This document shows positions 44,488-55,964 of a DNA stretch of 64,000 bases, in pieces; the stretch's first letter is position 1, and each line of letters begins with the position of its first letter. The position numbers and the translations under genes were made by a program. The notes beneath the pieces are model-generated. The model saw nothing but the letters and a program-made list of their open reading frames with translations. It was not told the DNA's origin and did no database searches. This DNA is from Haliclona indistincta. Its lineage: Eukaryota; Porifera; Demospongiae; Haplosclerida; Chalinidae. The stretch spans positions 2,784,169 to 2,848,168 of the forward strand of contig OZ024786.1 of the NCBI GenBank assembly GCA_964017065.1. Direction: 5' to 3'.

Positions 44488-47400
44488 ATGGCTTCTAAAC
44501 TGAAAGGTAAGATCTTTAAATATCACTGGTCGATGCATGGTCGATGATTAATCTAATATTGCAGCTAAAGAACCAACAGCGGAGCCCGCAGTGGTCCTAC
44601 AGGCGAACTCTGTCTCGGCGCCTCACAGGACTACCGAGCCAGCACCTTGCTGTCTACACCAGACGGCAGTTGTTCGAAACAAAGTTTATCTATGGGGAGG
44701 AGACCAGGATAATTTGCCTGAAGGACACGAAAATAAGGCAAAAATGGAGTTCCTATCCAAAGTATATTCTTTCGATTTGAAAACAGGAAGCTGGATATGT
44801 GATTCTACAATTGAGACTCCTCCACTGGGCTGCATTGGATATGCTTGTGTGGCTGTTGACGAAGATATCTACTATTTCGGTGGAGAATGCGGCCATGATG
44901 ACTGCTGTCATAGCACTTTACATCGTCTTCATGTTCCTTCAAAGAAATGGTTAATGCTAGCTTCATACCTAACCCGCTCTGGATCTGAATCTAAAGAAAT
45001 CATTGAGCCGATGCAGAAGGGATATAGCGGAATGGTTGCCTTTAAAGCAAGTGATAGGAGTGATGCACTTCTTGTGGTAGGAGGCCTAGGGTCAAATCCA
45101 CCGCCGGCACGAAAAGAAACAGACAAGGAACGCCCAAATGAACCAAAAGCTGAGTACGTGTATGAAGAGATTCACTTCAAAGATGAATTGATGATGCTTA
45201 CCAATGAGCAGCACATTTTTTCACTAGGGAAAGGTACAAAATTTTAAATAGTTGTGTACGAGGCTAGCTAAGTTGTGTACTAGCTAAGTGTCCCGTTCAC
45301 GCAATAATCTCTCAAATTTTTAAAATTAAATGCTTATTTTGTGTGCAGACAAGTGGATATTACCTGAAGTGATAGGGGAAGCTCCTCCTCCATTACTGTA
45401 CTTCTCTCTTAGTTCGATTGGTAATAACAAGGCAGCCTTGTTTGGTGGAAAGAACAACTCATGCTCTTTCAATGACATCATGATTGTTGAGTTTGAACTG
45501 ACCATCAATGATCAACTTCAAGTGAGTTATATGTGTTTCCCATTATCGGTTGCATTCCACTTATTTTGTACTAGAGTATAAACAGTATAATGTCTGCTTG
45601 ACGATTGTCAAAGATATTTATGGTGTTGATCTATAATAATGTAAATTTAATGGTCGGCCTTTATGAGTATTTAAACCAAGTTCCTAAACTTCCTTCTGGT
45701 CAAAAGAACTGCTAATCATCAAAATGAATTATTACACTACGTTCTTTACTTATTCAAAGATTTGTGGTACATGTTTGCACAAGGTTTTGTAAATGGTTTA
45801 CTGTTGATCAATAATTGAATGAATGGATACATGAATTCCTCTACTATCTACATTGCACAGGAGAAAGACAAGGTTAAGGGCGTACTCCAATGGACCAAGA
45901 TCAGTCATCCAGCTGACAGCCATCGTGTGATGTGGCCTCTGAGGAGAAGTGGTCATGCAGCAAGCTTTTTACCTAATCACAACGCTCTGTTGATTGTTGG
46001 AGGAGAGGAAAAGGGCAACACACTGTGTGATGACTCCTGGGTATATGAGTTTGGCAAGCAGATATGGAAGAAGGTATTATGTCACCATAATTGGCGAGTG
46101 AAGTGAGGCCTCTAATCGTGGTAGTATACGTATAATGTATAGAGCAGGAGCATCATGCGTTTCTTGGGAAATTTAGTAATGTGCAATAAAGTATATTTAT
46201 GTCACGTTTGAGAATGCAAGTAACACACAGCTGTGGGGGCACACTGCATGCTTCGTAAGGCAATTCCTGCGAATTGATAGTTCTAGTATTTTTTGTAGCA
46301 CCTGATCATTGTAATGTTTCATGCAGGTGACTTTTTCTACTGAGAAAATCACGAAGCGTCAATTTCACTCATTGTGTGTTTTCAGTCCTACTAAATCGCA
46401 AGGCACCGTCTTGATGACATTCGGAGGCCTTATAACCAATTCTAGTTGTTGGTTGAGGACTACTGCTGTGCCAGTACAAGAACATAGTACTATCATATTT
46501 GAGTTAGGTTAGTATGCAACTTTTATAGTTCCTACTTCTTGTCTTTAGTGCATGAGACTTTTAATATTCTGTAATGTAGACATTAATGAAATTGCAGTTG
46601 TGGAGTTACTAAATGAAGCACTGGCAAATTCACAAAATAATAATGCATTACGTTGCGAATCTTTTACGTTTTGTTGCATGAGATGTATATCTAGCTATAG
46701 GGTCAAGGTGACAATATTTTTTTTGGTTTTGCAGTTGCTAATGATGGTCAGTGGGAAAGAACTATTCTTCTTGAAGGATCAGCATTATCAAGATCAATGA
46801 TATTCATGCAAAATAATCAAGTGCTGCAAGAACTCCAAACAGAAAATGAAAGTCTCAAATCAGAACTCCAGAAAGCACATTCAGATCATTCAAAGTTGAA
46901 AGAAGAAGCAACAAAAAAGGTGGCAAAATTTGAAGAAGAGAATGAACAACTCCAAGCACTTGTAGCTAAGAGTAGGCTTGAATGTGATCAGACCAAAATA
47001 AAATTATCCGAAGTGGAACGAGAAAAAGTACTTTTCCAAAAGCAGGCGAAGGAATTAGGCGAGAAATTTGAACGATTATGTGAAAGGATGGAACGAGAAA
47101 GGCAACAGCAACTGTCGGTAAGTAAGATACAAATTTTTATTGCTACTTAAATTTTCTGTATAAATTTTAGGATGTTTGTAATAGACAAACTCAATCTACT
47201 CCTATAAAAGTGGATGAGAGGGTCTTAAAAGTCTCAGTTCATGCAACAGATGAACCAACTGTAGCCAATCTAGTGACACAAATTGCAAACGAGATACCAA
47301 CCAAGTGGTTTGATGCAGGGATACAGCTGGATATTAAAAAAGCTCAACTAGACCAGTTTGAGACACAGCACAAACTGAATTCAGTTCGGCTCTGGACCGA

Positions 47401-47527
47401 AGTGTTTGATCAGTGGAAACGAGAGCAGAAGAGACCGTACACATGGGAAACTATTATTTGTGTTTTAGATAGCATAGGTGAGAATAAAACAGCTGCTCAA
47501 ATAAGAAAGTGGATAGCCAAAAACTGA
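44488..47527 (+). CDS. kelch-repeat / coiled-coil / Death-domain protein
   Basis: Seven exons join in phase to 664 residues: 44488-44506, 44565-45233, 45349-45521, 45861-46073, 46327-46507, 46735-47117, 47171-47527. Residues about 45-418 hold about six kelch-type blades (VYLWGGD, DIYYFGGECG, ALLVVGG, AALFGGK, ALLIVGGEE, VLMTFGG), predicting a beta-propeller. Residues about 435-545 are a Glu/Lys/Leu coiled coil (QELQTENESLKSELQKAHSD). The last exon has a Death-fold pattern: KWFDAGIQLDI, RLWTEVFDQWKRE, TWETIICVLDSIG, AAQIRKWI. Kelch and coiled coil suggest an assembly scaffold and Death a homotypic signalling module; the pathway is not known. No catalytic domain seen. The Death call rests on pattern alone. 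Confidence 0.82.
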
Positions 47528-47755
47528 TTATAGTAACTATTGCTCTCTCATTTGTACATAAAATAATTATACATAATTTTTATCCGACAAAATTAAATAC
47601 ATGGACCGTGACTTGATCTTCTCATAATTCAGAGTAACAGTAAGTTTTTTTGCTTTGACTCTTTGACTGTGACACTACCACCTCACATTATCCGTCCACT
47701 CACTCAGACTCATGTTTAGCATGTCCTTAGAATACTAGTAGTATCGTTACAGCAG
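47528..47755. other. 3' flank of the kelch/Death gene
   Basis: AT-rich, no gene recognised; no exact AATAAA found in the first 100 bp after the stop. Confidence 0.4.
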
Positions 47756-48459
47756 AACTATTCAGTATTCTTGAAAGATCAGCATTATCAAGATCAGAGA
47801 TAATTATTCATACAAAATGATCATCAATTGCTGCAAGAACTCCAAACAGAGAATGAAAACCTCAAATCAAGAGCCGCAGAATTAGAGTCAGCACTCCGGG
47901 AACAACTCCAGAAAGCACATTCAGATCTTGAAAAATTGAAAGAAGCAACAAAAAAGGACAAGACAATGGCAGGCGAGAAAAAACAACTCCACGTTCTTGT
48001 GAATAAAAATGAGACTTGAACTTGATCAGAATTGAGTGAAAGAAAGACAACAGCAACTGTCTCTTATAAAAGTCAGTTAAAGCTAAAAATTTAATTTTGA
48101 TGCATTTATAATTATTTTAGGATGACGCTTATACACAGACTCAGCCCATTCCAGTGAAAGTTCTATTTCCTTTGAGAGATGCTGCAGATACATCAACTGT
48201 AGCAAATCTAATGAAACATGTTGCAGCCAAGTTACCGGCCAAGTGGTTTGCAGTAGGACTCCAGTTAGGCATTGAACCGTCTCAACTAGAAGGTTTTGAG
48301 ACAGCAATAGGTACTAAAGATCAAGACAGGCTATGGTGTAAGGTGTCTCATCAATGGAAACAAGAGCAGAAGGAGCTGTACACATGGAATACTATCATCA
48401 GTGCTTTAGATAGCGTGACAGAGGAAGAAACAGCTACTCAAATAAGAGAGTATAGCTAA
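47756..48459 (+). pseudogene. tandem copy of the coiled-coil and Death exons
   Basis: 47756-48075 resembles exon six of the upstream gene (LLQELQTENENLKS, LQKAHSDLEKLKE) but has early stops and a frameshift near 48018. 48121-48459 copies the Death exon with an intact frame to a stop (KWFAVGLQLGI, RLWCKVSHQWKQE, TWNTIISALDSV, ATQIREYS) and keeps a TTTTAG acceptor in phase 0. The Death exon could still serve as an alternative last exon of the upstream gene; the coiled-coil part is dead. Confidence 0.75.
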
Positions 48460-49117
48460 CCACTAGTAACTGATTGATTATTACTGTATTGTTCTTCATC
48501 TTAATTATTTGTTACAGTGAGTGCATGAAGAAATGAGCCCAACCCTGCATAGCTCAGTGGATGGGAAGGCTATAAATTGTTATAATTTTAGCTAACTTAT
48601 ACACAGCAGTCAAAGCAAAAGATTGAGATTGAGTAATGTATTGATTGAGCCTATAGACCGGCTTATTTCATACAACATGTGGCTATGAACTCTGACATAC
48701 CTATAACAACACTGCAGCAAAATATATTGATAATCACCTTTCTCCTTCATGCATGGTAATAAACAACCTTAGATTCAAACAAAGTTTCCTCAACATGTGT
48801 CTAAGTTGTACAGCTTTGCATAATTATATGCTCGTGCTTAAGAGATCGTTTATCCTACAGCCTATCTCCCTCTTTCCTCACACTTAACAGCAGTAAGTTT
48901 GTTTACTAACTGGAAGCCAACAGTATGAATCTGCCACCGACAGACTTGGCATCACATCAGCTGACGAGAAATGTAATAAATTAAACATCCAAGATTCGTA
49001 ATAACGAGCCCCGCCTCCCTTCACACTTTGTGTTAAAAGTGGTTGCACGCACGGATACAGTCAGAATGCAACTTCATTAACAAATTTTTAGCTCACAAGA
49101 GTTCTTTAAAAAGAAAA
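48460..49117. other. intergenic region upstream of the first BPHL-like gene
   Basis: Most of it is shared with 55620-56725 apart from a roughly 490-bp block unique to the later copy. The last 110 bp, with AACGAGCCCCGCC and TGTGTTAAAAGTGG, are conserved before both intact BPHL-like genes and may be their promoter. Confidence 0.55.
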
Positions 49118-49939
49118 ATGTCACTGAAGGCAGATTCTTCCATCAGCTCTAGCAGCAAATACCAAGTACAGCTGCCATCTGGTTTGCGCCTCAATGTTGC
49201 GAGGAAGGGAGACGGAGCTCATGCCATTGTGTGCGTACCAGCGGCACTAGCTACCGCACAGTTTAGCTTTGCACCGCAACTGCAGCATTTTGGAAGAGAA
49301 GGCTCTCCATTTACTATAGTGGCATTCGACCCTAGAGGCTATGGTGACTCTAGACCACCAAACAGAGATTTCTCCATCAAGCCTGTCCATTTCTTGGAGC
49401 AAGACGCCATGGATGCTCATGACCTGATGCAGCAATTAGGCTTCAAGTCATATTCTGTGTTAGGATGGTGCAATGGAGCTACAGCAGGGATGATCCTGGC
49501 AGCAAGACAGCCTCAAGCCATATCAAAGCTAGTGATATGGGGTGGTGTTGCTTACCTTACACAAGAGGACATTGAGTTGTATAAAACTAAACTAGGAACC
49601 ATTGATGACTGGAATCCGGAATACAGAGGGCCACTAGAGAAAGTTTACGCAGGCAGTAAACAAGATCTTCGCTCCTTGTGGTCTGGATGGATGGACAGCA
49701 CAGTGGCAAAACTGGAAGATGGTGGTGATTTCTGTAAAGGTGAACTGTCTCGAATTCAATGTCCTACTTTAGTCCTCCACGGAGCCAATGATCCAATTTT
49801 GCCTTCCTCTCATCCCGTTTATATCAACAAGCACATTGCTGGCTCTCAGCTCAAGTCCTTCCCTAAGGGAAAGCACAACATACACCTCAGGTTTGCACAA
49901 GAGTTTAATGAAGAGGTGGAAAATTTTCTGTTGAGCTAG
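49118..49939 (+). CDS. BPHL-like alpha/beta hydrolase, copy 1 (Cys nucleophile)
   Basis: A 273-residue, intronless gene of the valacyclovir hydrolase (BPHL) family, which cleaves alpha-amino acid esters. Collinear with human BPHL: FDPRGYGDSRPPNRDF, AMDAHDLMQQLGF, IQCPTLVLHGANDP, KGKHNIHLRFAQEFN. The nucleophile elbow reads LGWCNGA, with Cys 118 where the family has Ser (GWSDGG). Asp 225 and His 253 complete a Cys-His-Asp triad, as in dienelactone hydrolase. Start: the ATG conserved with copies 2 and 3 (MSLKADSS); the frame is open further upstream but without ATG. The mitochondrial leader of mammalian BPHL is absent, so probably cytosolic. Whether it is an active esterase is unknown. Confidence 0.9.
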   Translation: MSLKADSSISSSSKYQVQLPSGLRLNVARKGDGAHAIVCVPAALATAQFSFAPQLQHFGREGSPFTIVAFDPRGYGDSRPPNRDFSIKPVHFLEQDAMDAHDLMQQLGFKSYSVLGWCNGATAGMILAARQPQAISKLVIWGGVAYLTQEDIELYKTKLGTIDDWNPEYRGPLEKVYAGSKQDLRSLWSGWMDSTVAKLEDGGDFCKGELSRIQCPTLVLHGANDPILPSSHPVYINKHIAGSQLKSFPKGKHNIHLRFAQEFNEEVENFLLS

Positions 49940-51131
49940 TTAGTTAGTTTAATAGTTTATCCTGCTTTATTATAACCATTATTTCTTTGCATTCTACCTG
50001 TATAATTATGATCAACTGTACTGTATTAATGTTGTATTTTTCATTCCATTCTTGACTATGCGGTGATGTGAAACATGTCAGTAATTTTAGCTTAATTGCT
50101 GCATCATCGATACATAACTCATAATAGCATCTGTCAAGAGTTCATTACCTAAGAGTATGCAACCGTCAATATATCCCGTTGGACGGCGTTGGACATTTTC
50201 ACGTCACAAGTTTATACACCAAAAAGCATTATAGGGCTGCTATGCTAATGATATTCATTGGTGTACAATGATATTCACAACAGCAGTAATGATATTCATT
50301 GCGCATTTAGGTGAACTTGTGACGTAGAAAAAATAATGTCCAAAGCCGTCCAACGTGGTATAAATTATTGAAGGTTGCATAGGTAAAGAACTCTTGCATC
50401 TGTATCTGTGGTTAGCAGACAACAGTAGCTACAAAACCAGGATGTAATTTAGTAGGTGTTAACAACAGTGTTTGCATTTGATCTGTGAATTAATTAATCA
50501 GAACTGGCAGTTTCTCTGAACTGGCAGTTTGTCTTGCAAATTTCTAGTACGCTAGCTATTCCAAACTAGCACTGTTTTGAATCTCCTGACATTTCAAAGT
50601 TTACGACCATGTACTAAACTCCGAGTTGGTCACTCCCACTTCGGAACTCAAGCCACTTAAGTGCTGCGACCTTGTAACACTTAAGTGGCTGCAATTTTCA
50701 GCTCCAAGTGAGCAAAACAGCACCATATTCTATGCCAAAGTATGCATTTCCGGCCACCTTGAAGTCCTAATAATGCCAAAAGCTGCGGGCTCAGCCCCTT
50801 CGAGCCCGGGTTAACAAGGGGACACCACCTTTAAAATTCCTCCATGTTGTACATTATAGTGGGGAAGATGCGACGAAAAAAGTGGGTTTTTTCAGGTGAA
50901 GTCGTCTTTTGCAAGTAGATTTAGTTTGACCTTTCTAAAGCACTTTTCACACTATTTTTATGACGTCTAGAGTAGGTGGAGTCAATTATAATGCATATAT
51001 AAGTGCCATTAGGGCTTAAAAGGGTTAACCCCTATAGTGATAGAAGAGACAAATGTACAACAAATGTATTGTGGTTTCCATATGCACATGTACAAGTGTA
51101 CAACTTAAAGCATTTCAAATTAACCTCACCT
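49940..51131. other. intergenic repeats after BPHL copy 1
   Basis: Holds a foldback (50134-50397) and a dispersed repeat (50500-50860) shared with the DCTN6 intron, then unique sequence with no gene seen. Confidence 0.6.
50134..50397. mobile_element. 264-bp foldback element
   Basis: TCAAGAGTTCATTACCTAAG faces GGTAAAGAACTCTTGCA in inverse; inner arms CGTTGGACGGCGTTGGACAT are also inverted. AT-rich loop with direct ATGATATTCA repeats. Confidence 0.75.
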
Positions 51132-51620
51132 GCCCGAACACTTTGGAAGGCAAGGCTCTCCATTCACTATAGTGGTATTTGACTCTAGCAAGCCATATCA
51201 AAGCTGTAGTGATATGGGAGGTGTTGCTTACAACATACACTAGAGGATATATCGAGTTGTATAAAATACTAGGAAGCATCAATGCCAGGAGTCCTCAAAG
51301 TAGAAAGCCATTAGTAAAATCTATGTAATTGAACTGGACTCCTTGTGGTATAAATGGATTGATAGCACTGTGGAAACACTGAAACACGGATAAGTGGTGT
51401 ATGGTTATTTGTGTAGGAATGAACTAGCCAAGATTCATATGCCCTACTTTTTATTAGTCCCTGATACCTGGAGCCAAGGACTCTGTTGTGCTTTTATCAT
51501 CTCACTTATATCATTGAGCACATTGCCGGATCTCAGCCCAGGCCCTTCCCAGAGGGAAAGCCCTCAAGTGTCATGCACAAGTCTTAAAGTTCAATGAAGA
51601 GGTAGAAAGTTTTTTGTTGT
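51132..51620 (+). pseudogene. BPHL-like fragment A, heavily decayed
   Basis: Begins in the GSPF-TIV-FD region, then a deletion removes everything from GYG to the helix after the nucleophile elbow. It resumes at AISK with several frameshifts and ends near the C-terminal EEVE-FLL. No active site. Confidence 0.75.
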
Positions 51621-52005
51621 CACGGTACATGACGTCTGTCTTAATAATTAAAATAATCATTTGCATAGTATTCTGAACTCTATTTTGTGACATTATTGTT
51701 CTGACAACAATGTCTGATTACAACAAAAGTGTTATGCACCGTCATAGCTAGAAGCCAGGTCTACAGTACCTACAAGTCAATTAAGTCATCAACCACAAAT
51801 GAGTGTAAAAATCATGACTATGTGCTACACCTGTAGCAACTTTACTGTGGCTTGATCATCACTGTGAGGCGCTCAGCAACTATCTTCAACTTGAGTAAAA
51901 AACAGTGGATTGATTTTGTACAGAAGCATTGGTAGGTGCAATATTATATATACCAAGGGCACAGCCCTTGAAAGTCATGAGAATATTATTTATACAGGAA
52001 TATAC

Positions 52006-52165
52006 TAATCCTTCAGCCAACCTAGTAGATGAGGAGCAAAATGTGTAATGATGATGTCAGCACCTTGTTAGGAAGAAATGACATCATGTTGGTCTAGTAG
52101 ATGATCTGAGGTACGTCTACACTCACCTGCTCTCCTCATTGACTCCACACTCTCCAGCACTAATG
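52006..52165 (-). pseudogene. ALAD 3' fragment 1
   Basis: Matches the last ALAD exon and intron and the first part of the penultimate exon (61782-61930), stopping abruptly where BPHL-like fragment B begins on the other strand. Confidence 0.75.
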
Positions 52166-52170
52166 GTGAG

Positions 52171-52538
52171 TCCTTCTTGGACATTGACATGTACAAAATA
52201 CTAGGAAGTATTGATGCCTGGAGCCCTCAGATAAGAGAGCCATTAGTGTCCGCCTATGGAAGTGAACTGGACTCGTTGTGGTCTAAATGGATCGATAGCA
52301 CTGTGGAAACACTGAAAGATGGCGGAGATTTGTGTAGGCATGAACTATCCATGATTCAGTGTCCTACTTTTGTCCTTCACAGAGTCAAGGATCCGATTGT
52401 GCCTTTTATCATCCCACTTATATCAATGAGCACATTACCAGTTCTCAGCTTAAATCCTTCCCTGATGGAAAGCATACTATTCTCCTCAAGTATGTACAAG
52501 AGTTCAATGAAGAGGTGGAAAAGTTTCTGTTGAACTAG
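52171..52538 (+). pseudogene. BPHL-like fragment B (C-terminal third)
   Basis: ILGSIDAWSPQIREPL, ELDSLWSKWIDS and DLCRHELSMIQCP match the C-terminal half of the split copy at 61069-61460. A one-base deletion after DPIVPF shifts the frame. It lacks the nucleophile half. Confidence 0.8.
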
Positions 52539-52819
52539 TTTGCTCTTATTTGCATAGTGCAGTACGTGTAGTCCATTTTTGCAACGTGACTGTTTAAAAT
52601 TAATTTCACTATTGTTCTAACAATAACGTCTGAATGCTACAAAAGTGTGATGCACCTAGCTAGAAGCCAATAATTTTATTCTTAAGTCATCAACCACGAA
52701 ACAATAACAGGAATAATAATTATGTACAACACCTAGCAACTTGTTGTCATGATTCAAATTGAGTAAAAACAGTGAATTGATTTGGCACAGAAACAATGTC
52801 ACAGTTGGTTGCTAAGAAA

Positions 52820-52985
52820 ACTAGTCCTTCAGCCAATCCAGTAGAGGAGGGGCATAATATGTAATGATGATGTCAGCACCTTGTTAGGAAGAAATGACAT
52901 CATGTTAGTCTAGTAGATGATCTGAGGTACGTCTACACTCACCTGCTCTCCTCATTGACTCCACACTCTCCAACACTATTATTGC
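52820..52985 (-). pseudogene. ALAD 3' fragment 2
   Basis: Same extent as fragment 1, about 815 bp further on, again joined directly to a BPHL-like fragment. Confidence 0.75.
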
Positions 52986-53000
52986 TAATGGTGAGTCCTT

Positions 53001-53361
53001 GCCGGACATCAACATGTACAAAATACTAGGAAGTATTGATGCCTGGAGCCCTCAGAGTAGAGAAGCCGTTAGTATCATATGGAATTGAACTGGACTCGTT
53101 GTGGTCTAAATGGATTGATAGCACTGTGGAAACACTAAAAGATGGCGGAGATTTGTGTAGGCATGAACTATCCATGATTCAGTGTCCTACTTTAGTCCTT
53201 CATGGACCCAAGGATCCGATTGTGCCTTTTTATCATCCCACTTATATCAATGAGCACATTACCGGTTCTCGGCTTAAATCCTTCTGAGAGGGAAAGCGTA
53301 CTATTCACCTCAGTATGTACAAGAGTTCAATGAAGAGGTGGAAAAGTTTCTGTTGAACTAG
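53001..53361 (+). pseudogene. BPHL-like fragment C (C-terminal third)
   Basis: As fragment B, but with a frameshift after SPQS, a stop after RLKSF and a deletion near the end. Confidence 0.8.
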
Positions 53362-53654
53362 TCCAGTCTGTCTTATTTGCATAGGACAGTATACTCTATT
53401 TTTGCAACGTGACTGTTTAAAATTAATTTCACTATTGATAACGGCTGAATGCTACATAAGTGTGATGCACCTAGTTTAGAAGCCAATATTATAGTACTCA
53501 CAAGAATATTAAGTCATCGACCACGTAATAATAACAGGAATAATAATCATGTACTACACATAGCAACTTGTTGTGGTTTGATCATGATTCAAATTTTGAG
53601 TAAAAACAGTGGATTGATTTGGCACAGAAACGGTGTCACAGTTGGTTGCTAAAT

Positions 53655-54665
53655 AAACTAGTCCTTCAGCCAATCAAGTAGACGAGGGGCATAGTATGTA
53701 ATGATGATGTCAGCACCTTGTTAGGAAGAAATGACATCATGTTAGTCTAGTAGATGATCTGTTCTACACTCACCTGCTCTCCTCATTGACTCCACACTCT
53801 CCAACACTATTGTCTTCAGATCAAAGGCACCAGCTTGACTGCCGTGCCATAGCATAGCGTACTCTCCGGACACCTAGTGATCGAGGAAAGAGAAAAGGTG
53901 TGATTCATGCAGTGTCAAAAGAAAATGATATTACACACAAAATATTATGACACTAATGGTAATTTTTGACGTCATACAAGTTCAGAAACATAATTATTAT
54001 TACAACTCACTAGTAGTACATCCCAATAACTCAAGTGTTGCAGTGATCAGCTTTTGAGCAGTGCGATCATGGAAACGTTAAGGTATTGCAGCAATACTAC
54101 TGCAAAATTAACCCTCAAAAACATTCATTCATAGAGTTTCTATTCTCTATTTGTGTAACGATTTTCCTACAAACGTTAGTACTTTCAGGTACTTTTCAAA
54201 ACAGAGATCGGATTACGTTTCAAGCGATACGGCTTTCAGCAATTTGATAGTGTAATATTTGCTCTAGTACCTGAGAGCACCAACATTGGTAGTTCAATTG
54301 TTGTACAAATACAAAAGAGAGAAGAAAGGTTCCACTGTAAAAAAAATTAAATCAGGGCTTGAAATACAATGCTCTGTCTGACATGTAAACAAAATAATAA
54401 TGTGAATGGGGTGATAAGTCAAAATTATTGGGTCAGTGAAGGTGTGGCTAGTGGTGTTATTCATCACTACTATCAGTTTATCCACATTATTGAATCCACA
54501 AGGGCGTGTGACGATGACATCACTGAAACCCCGAGCCTATATAGCAGAAGAGGGAGTGATCTGGGGATGAGACTAGCTAGCTATAGTAATACACACCTGA
54601 CTGCAAGTATGAAAGTACGGTAATAAAAAATTTAATGTGCCTACCTGATAAATAGCTAGTGAATT
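53655..54665 (-). pseudogene. ALAD 3' fragment 3 (two exons plus long intron)
   Basis: Copies the ALAD last and penultimate exons ([18 protein letters not shown]) and the following intron up to the first bases of the exon encoding LAIYQ, then breaks off. No upstream exons, so it cannot encode the enzyme. Confidence 0.8.
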
Positions 54666-54712
54666 CACCTAGCTAGTAAATTTAGGCAACTTTGCTGATG
54701 TTCAGACAGCAA

Positions 54713-54839
54713 CACCTAAATTTAGGTGCCCTTGCTAAATTTTTGACAAACATCGACTGGGCACCTAAATTTAGGTGGCCTAAAATTGATTTTAATATAA
54801 AAATGAGACTTTTTAAGTGGAGGCACCTTAATTTAGGTG
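54713..54839. repeat. repeated 16-bp palindrome CACCTAAATTTAGGTG
   Basis: Exact copies at 54713-54728 and 54762-54777 and a one-base variant at 54824-54839. Spacing is about 49 and 62 bp. It lies at the breakpoint between the ALAD fragment and the next Death-segment copy. Confidence 0.8.
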
Positions 54840-54954
54840 GCGAGAGTCAAAATTTATTCAATTTTAAGAGGCATTTTGCTGAGGAATATCAATAAAATTG
54901 GTTCAAATCTGCAAAATATAATTGGACGAAATAAAAAAATAAAGTGTTAAGTGC

Positions 54955-55619
54955 TGCAAGAAGAAAATTAAAGCCTCAAATCAAGAGCCGCAGCACTCCA
55001 GGAACAACTCCAAAAAGCACATTCAGATCTTGAAAAGTTGAAAGAAGAAGCGACAAAAAGGATAACACAATGGCAGGAGAGAATAAACAACTCCAAGTAC
55101 TTGTAAATAAGAGGCCTAGGAGACTTGAACTTGATCAGACCAAAATAGTGCAAGCAGCGGCAAAAAAGTAAGTGAAAGAATAGGAGATGAAATACAACAG
55201 CAACTGTCTCTTGTCAGTAAAGGTCAGTTAAATTAATATTTTCAAAGCTAAAAAATTTAATGCATTTATATTTTAGGATGACACCTATACACAGACTCAA
55301 CCCATTCCAGTAAAAGTTCAATTTTTTTTCAGAGCGGATGCTGCAGATCCACCATCTGTAACAAATCTAATGAGACATGTTGCCAGCCAAGTTGCCGACC
55401 AAGTGGTTCGCACTAGGAATACTTTGGAATGTCTCAACTATAGAAGGATTTGAGTCAGCAATAGGTACTAAAGATCAGGCTGTGGAGTAAGGTATTTCAT
55501 CAATGGAAACAAGAGCAGAAGGAGCCATACACATGGAATACTATCATCAGTGCTTTAGATACCGTAACAGAGAAAGAAACAGCTACTCAAATAAGAAAGT
55601 GGCTAACCACTAGTAACTG
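54955..55619 (+). pseudogene. second decayed copy of the coiled-coil and Death exons
   Basis: Resembles 47828-48470 with more damage: frameshifts in the coiled coil and in the Death exon (after RADAADPPSVTNLM), while TWNTIISALDTV and IRKWL remain readable. It begins the second copy of the 47.8-50 kb duplication. Confidence 0.75.
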
Positions 55620-55964
55620 ATTGATTATTACTGGTATTGTTCTTCATCTTAATTATTTGTTACAGTGAATGCATGAAGAAATGATCCCAACCCTGCATAG
55701 CTATAAGTTGATGCGAAGGCAAAAAATTGTAAACAACAGTTATAATTTTAGCTAACTAGTTATACACAGCAGTCAAAGCAAAAAGATTGAATGATTGATC
55801 ATGAGTTTGTGTCATGTATTGATTGAGGACTTAATTCATACCAAATGTGGCTATTAACTCTATAAAGATGTATTATAACTATAACAACACTGCAGCATGT
55901 AAAAAATATTATATTAATCTTCACCTTTCTCCTTCAAGCATGGTAATAAAGAGCCATTTCTGTC

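Noticed and set aside
49043..49117. N-terminal extension of BPHL copy 1
   Set aside because: It would need a TTG start; copies 2 and 3 share the downstream ATG, and the extension is not conserved.
52171..53361. Fragments B and C as short functional hydrolases
   Set aside because: They lack the nucleophile half and carry frameshifts or stops.
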